Translations under genes and position numbers: made by a program
Source of the DNA: Clostridium sp. D43t1_170807_H7
GTDB lineage: Bacteria > Bacillota > Clostridia > Clostridiales > Clostridiaceae
DNA length: 64,000 nucleotides
Assembly: GCF_015555905.1 (NCBI RefSeq)
Contig: NZ_JADNLK010000008.1
Coordinates: 1-64,000 of the forward strand
Direction: 5' to 3'
The notes under the pieces: generated by a model
The model's input: only the letters and a program-made list of their open reading frames with translations
What the model was told of the DNA's origin: nothing
Database searches by the model: none
In this document: positions 1 to 6,857 of the stretch, piece after piece
Layout: each line of letters starts with the position of its first letter
Position numbering within the stretch: the first letter of the stretch is position 1

Positions 1-100
1 ACTTTCACGTACGGTTCTGTGAGAAGTTTGGGGTGAAATTCCTCTTACTTACTCGACTGAGAGGACGGAAAATAAAACAATTATTTTCCTCCTACTCGAT
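1..100 (+). mobile_element. 3' end of a group II intron (domains V-VI)
   Basis: The first 17 bases read like the 3' strand of a bacterial group II intron domain V (CACGTACGGTTC at 7-18). They are followed by a domain VI-like segment that ends in the typical intron terminus TACTTACTCGAC (46-57). The rest of the intron and any reverse transcriptase lie to the left of the window. A second terminus-like motif, CTACTCGAT (92-100), follows a 13-bp hairpin: AGGA plus GGAAAATAA at 62-75 pairs with 81-93. The intron may therefore end at 57 or, with a 3' extension, near 100. The family assignment comes from recognising the domain V/VI consensus; the exact boundary is inference. Confidence 0.6.
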
Positions 101-192
101 TGATATTAATGGTTGGTATAAATAGTATTAACATAAATATTAAGGAAAAAATAAAAATAAATTTTAAAAAAAAATTCAAAAATTAATAAGAT

Positions 193-235
193 TGTGATAA
201 AAATCACATACTGAATAATAAAATCTATATATAAT
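193..235 (+). promoter_or_regulatory. CRP/FNR-like operator and -10 element for the TDT transporter
   Basis: A perfect TGTGA-N6-TCACA inverted repeat (193-208) lies upstream of TATAAT (230-235). With the start site placed 7 bp past the -10 (about 242), the operator centre (200.5) falls at -41.5. The hexamer at the -35 position (CATACT) is poor. This is the geometry of a class II activator promoter. It leaves a leader of about 120 nt before the gene. The regulator's identity is inference. Confidence 0.45.
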
Positions 236-364
236 TTGAATTGCTTGCGAGAGTTTGGGTGAAGTTGTTGATTTTAAAGTGAAAAAATTAACAAATAGAT
301 TAAACTCCATATAAATGCACAATATATAGAGAGAACTTATATTATTATTATTTTAGGAGGAATT

Positions 365-1315
365 ATGAATAATAAATCATTATTACAAAAAATTGAAAAC
401 CTACCGGTTCCAATTTTACCAACAATGGTAGGTGCATTTACTTTATCAAATGTCTATTTAAACATGGGTTATACTTGGATAAGACATATAACTGCATGGG
501 CTACAGTTCTAGTATTAATAGCTTATATAACTAAAATAGTTGTATATCCTAAAACTTGTATGAAAGAATACTCTAATACTGTACCAGCATCTCTTTATGC
601 AGGATTTACAATGATAACTATGCTTTTAGGTAGTTATTTTTATAATGCAAGTCCAGTGTTTGGTAAAACATTATGGTTTGCAGGATTAATTTTACATGCA
701 ATACATATTTTGATTTTTACATATAGAAATGTTTTAAAAGGCGTTAATATGCAAACTTTTGTTCCAAGTTGGTTTGTTACTTATAATGGTATTATGGTTT
801 CAACAGTTGTTGGAGGAGTAATGAATGAGCCTTTAATAGGAAAAATAGTTGTTTATTATGGAATTGCTGTGTTTACAATTATAATACCATTTATGATTTA
901 TAGATTAGCAAAGCATGAATTAAAAGATCCAATGTTCCATACTCAAGCAATTGTACTTGCACCATCAAGTCTTTGTTTAGTAAGTTACCTTAACTTTATT
1001 GAAACACCTAATAAATTTATAGTATACTATTTATACTTTGCAGTAATTTGTGCATTAATATTTATATTAATTAAATTACCAAAATTCTTCTCATATGTAT
1101 TCCATCCAGGATTTGCAGGGCTTACTTTCCCTATGGCTATAGGAATAGTAGCTTCAACTAAAATGGCAGCATATTTAACAGGTCAAGGATATGAGACTTT
1201 TGGAAATATTGTTAAGCAAATATCAGGAATACAATTATATATTACTACAGGTATAATATCAGTAGTATTATTTAAATTCTTTATGATGTTAGTAGATAGT
1301 TATAAAAATAAATAA
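365..1315 (+). CDS. TDT-family (TehA/malate-transporter-like) membrane transporter
   Basis: This 316-residue protein is almost entirely hydrophobic, with about ten predicted membrane-spanning segments. It has the look of the tellurite-resistance/dicarboxylate transporter (TDT, TehA/Mae1) family, including an early LPTMVGAFTLSNVYL stretch and a late PGFAGLTFPMAIGI stretch. Family members export or import C4-dicarboxylates, sulfite or other small anions, so the substrate here is not determined. An AGGAGG site (355-360) sits just before the ATG. The gene stands alone between the intron remnant and a strong terminator, and a CRP/FNR-like site lies upstream. Family assignment is fairly secure; function is open. 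Confidence 0.8.
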   Translation: MNNKSLLQKIENLPVPILPTMVGAFTLSNVYLNMGYTWIRHITAWATVLVLIAYITKIVVYPKTCMKEYSNTVPASLYAGFTMITMLLGSYFYNASPVFGKTLWFAGLILHAIHILIFTYRNVLKGVNMQTFVPSWFVTYNGIMVSTVVGGVMNEPLIGKIVVYYGIAVFTIIIPFMIYRLAKHELKDPMFHTQAIVLAPSSLCLVSYLNFIETPNKFIVYYLYFAVICALIFILIKLPKFFSYVFHPGFAGLTFPMAIGIVASTKMAAYLTGQGYETFGNIVKQISGIQLYITTGIISVVLFKFFMMLVDSYKNK

Positions 1316-1329
1316 TAGAAATAAATAAT

Positions 1330-1364
1330 AAAAAGCTTCTAGCATATTATACTAGAAGCTTTTT
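1330..1364. terminator. Bidirectional rho-independent terminator
   Basis: A perfect 13-bp stem (1330-1342 with 1352-1364) has a 9-nt loop. The A-tract on one side and T-tract on the other let it serve both the transporter and the convergent small gene at 1404-1520. Confidence 0.85.
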
Positions 1365-1403
1365 GTTGCATTGAAAATTATATTAAAAATAAATTAAGTT
1401 TGA

Positions 1404-1520
1404 TTAATAATGTTTGGTAGGTTTATCAATTTCAAAAGGAGTATTTTCATTAGCTTTATTTTTAACTTTTTCTGCATAATCTTTGCAACTTGGATCAGAT
1501 TTTGTAGGACATTTACTCAT
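1404..1520 (-). CDS. Small hypothetical protein (38 aa) with two cysteines
   Basis: This short reading frame begins with MSKCPTKSDPSC and is rich in Lys, Glu and Asn. The ATG at 1520 is chosen because GAGGTG lies 7-12 nt upstream. The frame continues further 5' without a stop, but that upstream part is a low-complexity Phe/Leu/Ile stretch without a ribosome site. Cysteines are at residues 4 and 12. I do not recognise a characterised family. It is divergent from the CsoR-like gene and shares the terminator with the transporter gene. Confidence 0.55.
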   Translation of the reverse strand: MSKCPTKSDPSCKDYAEKVKNKANENTPFEIDKPTKHY

Positions 1521-1650
1521 ATAATTCACCTCTTTAAATAATATATCTTTATTTTTTGCTATAGAAAATAAATTATGTCTGAAAAATAAAGGTATAAGTA
1601 GAAATAAAAACTTGGATAAAAAAATAATAAGGATGAACAATAATAATATA

Positions 1651-1706
1651 TTGACTTATAAAAAAATTTTTTTATAATATAAACATACTCCCCTGAGGGG
1701 TGGTAA
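1651..1706 (+). promoter_or_regulatory. csoR-like promoter and operator
   Basis: TTGACT (1651-1656), a 16-bp spacer and TATAAT (1673-1678) form a good sigma-A promoter. Directly after the predicted start site lies TAC-T-CCCC-TGA-GGGG-TG-GTA (1686-1706), a G/C-tract inverted repeat. It resembles operators of the CsoR/RcnR family. In such an AT-rich region this GC island is conspicuous. It suggests autorepression. Confidence 0.6.
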
Positions 1707-1720
1707 TAACGGAGGAGATT

Positions 1721-1981
1721 ATGGAAGAAAGAAAAAAAGCGATTCAAAATCTTAAAATAGCAAAAGGGCAAATTGAAGGAATAATTAAAATGATTGAAGA
1801 CGAAAGATATTGTATAGATATATCTAATCAAATAATTGCAGTTCAATCATTATTGAAAAAATCTAATATAGAAATTTTAAGAAGACATTTAGATCATTGT
1901 GTAAAAGATGCAATTTTAAATAGTAATGGAGATGAGAAAATAGATGAAATTATAAATCTATTTGAAAAGATCTCAAAATAA
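1721..1981 (+). CDS. csoR: CsoR-family copper-sensing transcriptional repressor
   Basis: This 86-residue all-helical protein belongs to the CsoR/RcnR/FrmR (DUF156) family, whose tetramers release DNA on binding metal or reacting with an effector. The Cu(I) ligand set of CsoR is visible as Cys31, His56 and Cys60 in the x-C-H-C arrangement (YCIDISNQIIAVQSLL; RRHLDHC). That argues for copper rather than persulfide or formaldehyde sensing. The ATG at 1721 follows GGAGG (1711-1715). An in-frame GTG at 1700 lies inside the operator and lacks a ribosome site. No copper ATPase or chaperone gene is adjacent, so the targets must lie elsewhere or only itself be regulated. Confidence 0.8.
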   Translation: MEERKKAIQNLKIAKGQIEGIIKMIEDERYCIDISNQIIAVQSLLKKSNIEILRRHLDHCVKDAILNSNGDEKIDEIINLFEKISK

Positions 1982-1994
1982 CTAAATTACGCAC

Positions 1995-2213
1995 TACATG
2001 GAGCGAAAAAAATGAAATATTTATTTTCCGGGAAGGGTGAAATTTTCGCCTAGAATTTATATCTTTGTTCCAGTGAACTTACTAAAGTTGTAAAAGCCGC
2101 TGACGCTTCAATACAACTTCTTTACGCAAGTTCAATTTCACAAAGATTAAATTCTACGGCTTAATTTCAATATTCCCTCCAAATTAATATTTAATTTTTT
2201 CTTTTTCCATGTA
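1995..2213. repeat. 219-bp imperfect palindrome (long hairpin element)
   Basis: The whole segment folds on itself. TACATGGA (1995-2002) pairs with TCCATGTA (2206-2213). Further in, GGGAA pairs with TTCCC, AGAATTTA with TAAATTCT, TCTTTGT with ACAAAGA, and AAGTTGT with ACAACTT. The centre is near 2100-2106. Interruptions are small internal loops. No open reading frame of note is present, and no second copy exists in this window. It could be a MITE-like element, a structured RNA or an attenuator for the CsoR transcript. The rest of the 1982-2432 gap shows nothing more than AT-rich sequence and a small hairpin at 2405-2430. Confidence 0.7.
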
Positions 2214-2432
2214 TTTGCTTATAACATGTCCCTTTTTATAGTTAATGTTTTGTGCTATAAATTATTTTGATAGTATAGTTATCTTTTAAATTAAGAATAT
2301 TTTATTAAATGTAAGGTATTTTTAGTTAATTATTTTTTAGATAAAATATAGCAGAACTTTATAGGGGTTCATTTAAAAATTGCAGATATAAGATTTAATT
2401 TTCAGCATCACGGCATTAACGCGATGATGCAC

Positions 2433-2999
2433 TTAAGAGTATCTTAGGAGGTGCCTGTAGTTATGGATGACGAAATTATGAGCGTCAATCCAGTAATCTA
2501 GCAATTCAGGTCTATATAATAATAAATTTTTTAAAAAAGTATCAAATAAATTTAGTTTTACAAGTATTTTAATTATATCCTTTGGATAAGGAGTAATTTT
2601 TGTATATGGTTTTCTAGGATCAATGACCATTAATTTTTCATTTTTATCTATGAAGATATGAGCATTTCTAATATTAATTCGTTTGAATTTTAATCTTTTT
2701 AAATCTTCAATTAAATCAATTAATTCTATAGTAAGTGAGTATGATAATCCGTTAGATTTAAGATATTGTGATAAATTATCTCCTTCTACATACTCTCTAA
2801 TTACTATATTACTAATTCTAATAATTACATTAGGGAAAAAACGACTATCTTTAACATTATCAAGGATAGTTACTTCTTTTTTTGCAGCTTTTATTGTATT
2901 AAAGCGTTTTAAGGCAAATCCTTCTGGGGTTAAATAGACGCTACCTTCAGCTCCAGATCCAAGTAAAACACAATCATTTAATTCAATAAGGTTATTCAT
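2433..2999 (-). CDS. Small protein-kinase-like protein (probable pseudokinase)
   Basis: This 188-residue protein has a compact kinase-like fold. The glycine-rich loop is LGSGAEGSVYL (residues 13-23), followed by the ATP-anchoring lysine in FALKRFN and an REYVEGDNL hinge. At the catalytic loop, where HRDxKxxN is expected, it reads RINIRNAHIFID. The metal-binding DFG is replaced by IDPRKP. It resembles the short YrzF-type kinase-like proteins of Firmicutes. Catalysis is doubtful because the key Asp and Asn are changed. The upstream ribosome site is weak. A hairpin (2405-2430) lies just past the stop but lacks a clear T-run. Confidence 0.6.
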   Translation of the reverse strand: MNNLIELNDCVLLGSGAEGSVYLTPEGFALKRFNTIKAAKKEVTILDNVKDSRFFPNVIIRISNIVIREYVEGDNLSQYLKSNGLSYSLTIELIDLIEDLKRLKFKRINIRNAHIFIDKNEKLMVIDPRKPYTKITPYPKDIIKILVKLNLFDTFLKNLLLYRPELLDYWIDAHNFVIHNYRHLLRYS

Positions 3000-3191
3000 A
3001 AAATCACTTAAGTTATTGTTTACAATATTATATGCAATATGGATAAAATTTTCTTATATAACGAAAAAGTAATTTTAATAGAGAAAGTGAAATTAATTTT
3101 TTTAAATATAGATAAAATGATATAATTTATGGTAAGATTGTGAGGAATAATAATCGAAAAATAAAGAAAAATGGGGCAAAGGAATGAAAAA

Positions 3192-4847
3192 ATGAATAAA
3201 ACTGAGAAATATGAAGAAAAAAGTAAAAAGTATATTACTTATATGCTTATATCTACTATAGTATTTTTATTGTGTACACTTGTAGCAATAAGGGTAATTG
3301 ACGTTAATAAAATAAATTCTTTACCAATACTTGAAGATTTAAATTCGATTAATATAATTATAGGAATAATAGCAATTCCATGTTGTTTGTTATATTACTA
3401 TATGTATAGGAATAACGAATTTTTTATCTTGACGCTATCCTATATAAGTATTTTTATTGAATATATTTATGTAAATTATATTGTTGTAAGTGTAGGAATA
3501 TCAGAACATTTGATAAGTTTTCCTTTCATTTTTAGAATATTTTTACTAACTATTGCAATTTTTAATGACAGTAAATATGTAAAGAAAATTATTGAGAAAA
3601 AGAGAACTTCAGTAATTTTAGTATTAATAATTAATATTATTGGTACATATATAGAAATAAAATTTAGAGTAAATACATTTTTTCCTGAAAAGAATGGATT
3701 GATTTGGAATATATTTCAGATTAAAATATTAATTTATTATGCAGTATTATTAACTTTATTGGCAATAAGATGTATGAGAAAAAGAGAATTTATATATACA
3801 ATTTTTATAACAACTATTAGTATATTTACAGTTAGAAGAATTTTTTATTTTTCTATATTTAAGGATTGTAATGATAAAGTTCTTGAGTATAATAAAGTAT
3901 TAACTTTTATAGCTTATCTTATATTACTCGTTGGTATATATATTGAGATTGTTAGAAGAATTGAAGAAAGTGCTAGACTAAATAGTCAAGTAAGTGATTT
4001 TAAAAAGTTAAAAATAAAATATAAAGAAATAAAAGAGGTTGAAAAAGCAAAAGGACAATTCTTTGCAAATTTATCACATGAAATAAAAACCCCAATAAAT
4101 ATAATTTATTCTTGTGTTCAATTATTAGACATAAACAAAAAGGATAGTGAAAGTGCATTATGGAATGCCTATAATAAATATGATAATACTATAAAGCAAA
4201 ACTGTTATAGGCTATTAAGACTTGTTAATAATTTAGTAGATATGACAAAAATAGATTCTGGCTATATGAATCTTAGTTTTGTTAATTATGAGATTGTTAG
4301 CTTAGTTGAAGATATAATATTATCAATTGTTCCATATGTTGAATCTAAAAATATTAATGTATTATTTGATACTTACATTGAAGAACTAGAAATAAGATGT
4401 GATCCAGAGAGTATAGAGAGAGTTATTTTAAATTTACTTTCAAATGCTGTTAAGTTTACTAATAATAATGGTAATATATTTGTTTTAATGGATGTAGATG
4501 ATGAATATGTTACTATAAGAGTTAAAGATGATGGAGTGGGTGTATCAGAGGAAGTTCAAGAAGAAATATTTAAAAGGTTTGTACAAGAGGATAAATCCTT
4601 TAATAGAAAAAAAGAGGGTAGTGGAATAGGATTAGCCTTGGTTAAATCTTTAGTTGAATTACATGATGGACAGGTATATTTAGAAAAAGGAACTAAAAAA
4701 GGTAGTGAATTTGTTGTTAAACTGCCTAATGTTAGGATTGAAAAAGAAAAAGAAAATGAAAATGATAATAAAATAATTGATGTAGATAATAAACCATTGG
4801 TGCAAAAAATACATATAGAATTTTCAGATATATATGAATTATATTAG
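3192..4847 (+). CDS. Orphan membrane sensor histidine kinase
   Basis: About 551 residues. The first 240 hold some seven hydrophobic helices (MASE-type integral membrane sensor). A short coiled coil leads into HisKA, with the phospho-acceptor His near residue 296 (FFANLSHEIKTPI). The HATPase domain follows, with N box NLLSNAVKFT, G1 DDGVGV, F box FKRFVQED and G2 GSGIGLALVKSL. A charged tail of about 40 residues follows. It should autophosphorylate and signal to a response regulator, but none is adjacent, so the partner is unknown. The ATG at 3192 is preferred over 3171 because AAAGGA lies 8 nt before it. A -10-like TATAAT is at 3121. Confidence 0.85.
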   Translation: MNKTEKYEEKSKKYITYMLISTIVFLLCTLVAIRVIDVNKINSLPILEDLNSINIIIGIIAIPCCLLYYYMYRNNEFFILTLSYISIFIEYIYVNYIVVSVGISEHLISFPFIFRIFLLTIAIFNDSKYVKKIIEKKRTSVILVLIINIIGTYIEIKFRVNTFFPEKNGLIWNIFQIKILIYYAVLLTLLAIRCMRKREFIYTIFITTISIFTVRRIFYFSIFKDCNDKVLEYNKVLTFIAYLILLVGIYIEIVRRIEESARLNSQVSDFKKLKIKYKEIKEVEKAKGQFFANLSHEIKTPINIIYSCVQLLDINKKDSESALWNAYNKYDNTIKQNCYRLLRLVNNLVDMTKIDSGYMNLSFVNYEIVSLVEDIILSIVPYVESKNINVLFDTYIEELEIRCDPESIERVILNLLSNAVKFTNNNGNIFVLMDVDDEYVTIRVKDDGVGVSEEVQEEIFKRFVQEDKSFNRKKEGSGIGLALVKSLVELHDGQVYLEKGTKKGSEFVVKLPNVRIEKEKENENDNKIIDVDNKPLVQKIHIEFSDIYELY

Positions 4848-4860
4848 AAGAAAATCCATA

Positions 4861-4892
4861 AAAAAGGGGCTGCTAGATAGCAGTCCCTTTTT
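4861..4892. terminator. Bidirectional terminator between histidine kinase and uppP
   Basis: AAAAAGGGGCTGCTA (4861-4875) pairs with TAGCAGTCCCTTTTT (4878-4892), flanked by A and T runs. It serves both converging genes. Confidence 0.85.
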
Positions 4893-4900
4893 ATGTATAA

Positions 4901-5740
4901 TTATCTAATAACATAGAAATATAAAAGTACAATTACACCTAATATAATTCTATACCAACCAAAAACTTTAAAATCATTATTTTTGATATAAGACATTAAG
5001 AATTTAATAGCAAGTATTGATACTATAAATGCTACAATCATACCTACTAATAGTATTGTTAACTCGCTTCCTGTCATTACAAATCCCGTTTGTAGTCCAA
5101 ATTTAACAAGTTTTAAAGCACTAGCCCCAAACATAACAGGAATTGCAAGGAAAAAAGTGAATTCAGCTGCTACAGTTCTAGATACACCAATTAATAATGC
5201 TCCAACTATAGTTGCACCTGAACGAGAAGTTCCAGGGAAAATAGCAGCGATAAGTTGGAAAAGACCTATCATAATTGCAACTGTATAAGTTATCTCAGCT
5301 AAACTATTAATCTTAGGTTTTTTACCTTTATTATAGTTTTCTATAACTATAAATAAAATACCAAATAAGATTAGCATTACAGCAACTGTTGTAGGGTTAT
5401 AGAATAATTCATTAAGCTGATCATCAAATAACAGTCCAACAATAGCAGCTGGAACACATGCAATTAGTATTTTAACCCACATTATTAATGTATCTTTTTC
5501 TATTTTAATTCCGTTATTATATTTAAAAGGGAATATTTTCTTCCAATACAATAAAATAACTGCAAAAATAGCACCAAGTTGTATAACTACTAAAAACATA
5601 TCCATAAATTCTTTAGAAACATTTAGTTTTAAGAATTCATCTACTAAAATCATATGACCAGTACTACTAATAGGAAGCCATTCTGTAATACCTTCGACGA
5701 TACCAAGAATTATGGCTTTAATAATTTCTAAAAATTCCAT
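4901..5740 (-). CDS. uppP: Undecaprenyl-diphosphate phosphatase
   Basis: UppP/BacA dephosphorylates undecaprenyl diphosphate at the membrane, recycling the lipid carrier for peptidoglycan and other envelope polymers; extra copies give bacitracin resistance. The protein is 279 residues, the usual length, with about eight membrane segments. Both signatures are present: [15 protein letters not shown] near the N terminus and [10 protein letters not shown] near residue 170, which carry the catalytic Glu, Ser and Arg. The ATG at 5740 has GGAGG upstream. A TTG directly before it is in frame but less likely. It is monocistronic and convergent with the histidine kinase. Confidence 0.95.
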   Translation of the reverse strand: MEFLEIIKAIILGIVEGITEWLPISSTGHMILVDEFLKLNVSKEFMDMFLVVIQLGAIFAVILLYWKKIFPFKYNNGIKIEKDTLIMWVKILIACVPAAIVGLLFDDQLNELFYNPTTVAVMLILFGILFIVIENYNKGKKPKINSLAEITYTVAIMIGLFQLIAAIFPGTSRSGATIVGALLIGVSRTVAAEFTFFLAIPVMFGASALKLVKFGLQTGFVMTGSELTILLVGMIVAFIVSILAIKFLMSYIKNNDFKVFGWYRIILGVIVLLYFYVIR

Positions 5741-5986
5741 CAAATTACCTCCATTATAACTATATTTAATTTAACTACTTTTCCATTATATATAATATTA
5801 GTGATTTATTAAAGGAAAAATAGTAAATTAACATAAAATTTTAATAAAAATGGACATGAAACTTTTAGTAAATTATATATAAAACTAAAATGCTGTATAT
5901 ACAGAAGTAAAATTATAGAGTAAAATTATTAGTATAATAGAATAAATTTATTAGTATATATGTATAAACTAAATGGAGGATGGTTT

Positions 5987-6535
5987 ATGAAAAAATTATT
6001 AGTAGTAATTGATTATCAAAACGACTTTGTTAATGGGGCTTTGGGGTTTAAAAAAGCAGAAGAATTGGAAGCAGGTATATACGATAAAGTTAAAAAATAT
6101 TTAAGTGAGGGATATAATGTAGTTTTTACATATGATACACATACTAATGAGTATTTAAATACAAGAGAAGGTAAAAACTTACCTGTATCTCACTGTATAA
6201 GTAATACTAAAGGACATGAGTTATATGGAAGATTAAAAGAGTTTAAAGATGATATAAATACTATTCATATAAATAAATATTCTTTTGGAATTTCGCCACA
6301 ACAGATGCTTAAATTAGTTGAAAGAATAGGAGAGGATATAGAATATATTGAAATAGTAGGTGTTGTAACTAACATATGTGTAGTAAGTAATGTAGTAACA
6401 TTCCAATCACAATATATAAATGCAGATATTTTAGTGGATGCATCACTGTGTGCAAGTTTTGATGAAGATTTACATGAAAAAGCTTTAGATGTAATTGAAT
6501 CATTACAAGTTAAAGTAAAAAATAGAGGGATTTAA
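5987..6535 (+). CDS. Isochorismatase/nicotinamidase-family cysteine hydrolase
   Basis: This 182-residue protein has the alpha/beta fold of cysteine hydrolases (nicotinamidase, isochorismatase). The triad is visible as Asp9 (VVIDYQNDF), Lys97 (HINKYSFG) and Cys131 (VVTNICVVSNVV). Substrates in the family include nicotinamide, N-carbamoyl amides and isochorismate. The sequence does not decide between them, though the length and N-terminal motif suit nicotinamidase-like enzymes. The ATG at 5987 follows GGAGG (5975-5979). The in-frame ATG 27 nt upstream has no ribosome site. Single gene, ended by a strong hairpin. Confidence 0.8.
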   Translation: MKKLLVVIDYQNDFVNGALGFKKAEELEAGIYDKVKKYLSEGYNVVFTYDTHTNEYLNTREGKNLPVSHCISNTKGHELYGRLKEFKDDINTIHINKYSFGISPQQMLKLVERIGEDIEYIEIVGVVTNICVVSNVVTFQSQYINADILVDASLCASFDEDLHEKALDVIESLQVKVKNRGI

Positions 6536-6537
6536 AT

Positions 6538-6569
6538 AAAAAAAGAATGTCATTAAGACATTCTTTTTT
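6538..6569. terminator. Bidirectional terminator for the hydrolase and tRNA-fMet
   Basis: The stem AAAAAAAGAATGTC (6538-6551) pairs with GACATTCTTTTTTT (6557-6570). It ends directly at the 3' end of the convergent tRNA, so it serves both transcripts. Confidence 0.85.
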
Positions 6570-6645
<76 letters not shown>

Positions 6646-6679
6646 ATATTAATAGTAGATATTTTATTACTATATTATT

Positions 6680-6708
6680 AGTATAATTCTTAAAATTTAT
6701 ACAGTCAA
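6680..6708 (-). promoter_or_regulatory. Promoter of the initiator tRNA
   Basis: On the minus strand, TTGACT (6708-6703), a 17-bp spacer and TATACT (6685-6680) form a near-consensus sigma-A promoter. It would start transcription about 28 nt before the tRNA. Confidence 0.7.
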
Positions 6709-6857
6709 TATATAAATACAAAAAAAGGTAAAAACTCTTTCGTTAAAAATACATAATATTTTTTATTTTTTAAATACTATTAAAGAGTGAAAAATTTATG
6801 TGGTAAAAGTTTAAAACACAATATGATTTGCAGAATTAATGAAAGAGAGGAAAAACT

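Noticed and set aside
2405-2430. Hairpin GCATCA...TGATGC as terminator of the kinase-like gene
   Set aside because: There is no T-run on the transcript side, so it cannot be called an intrinsic terminator with confidence.
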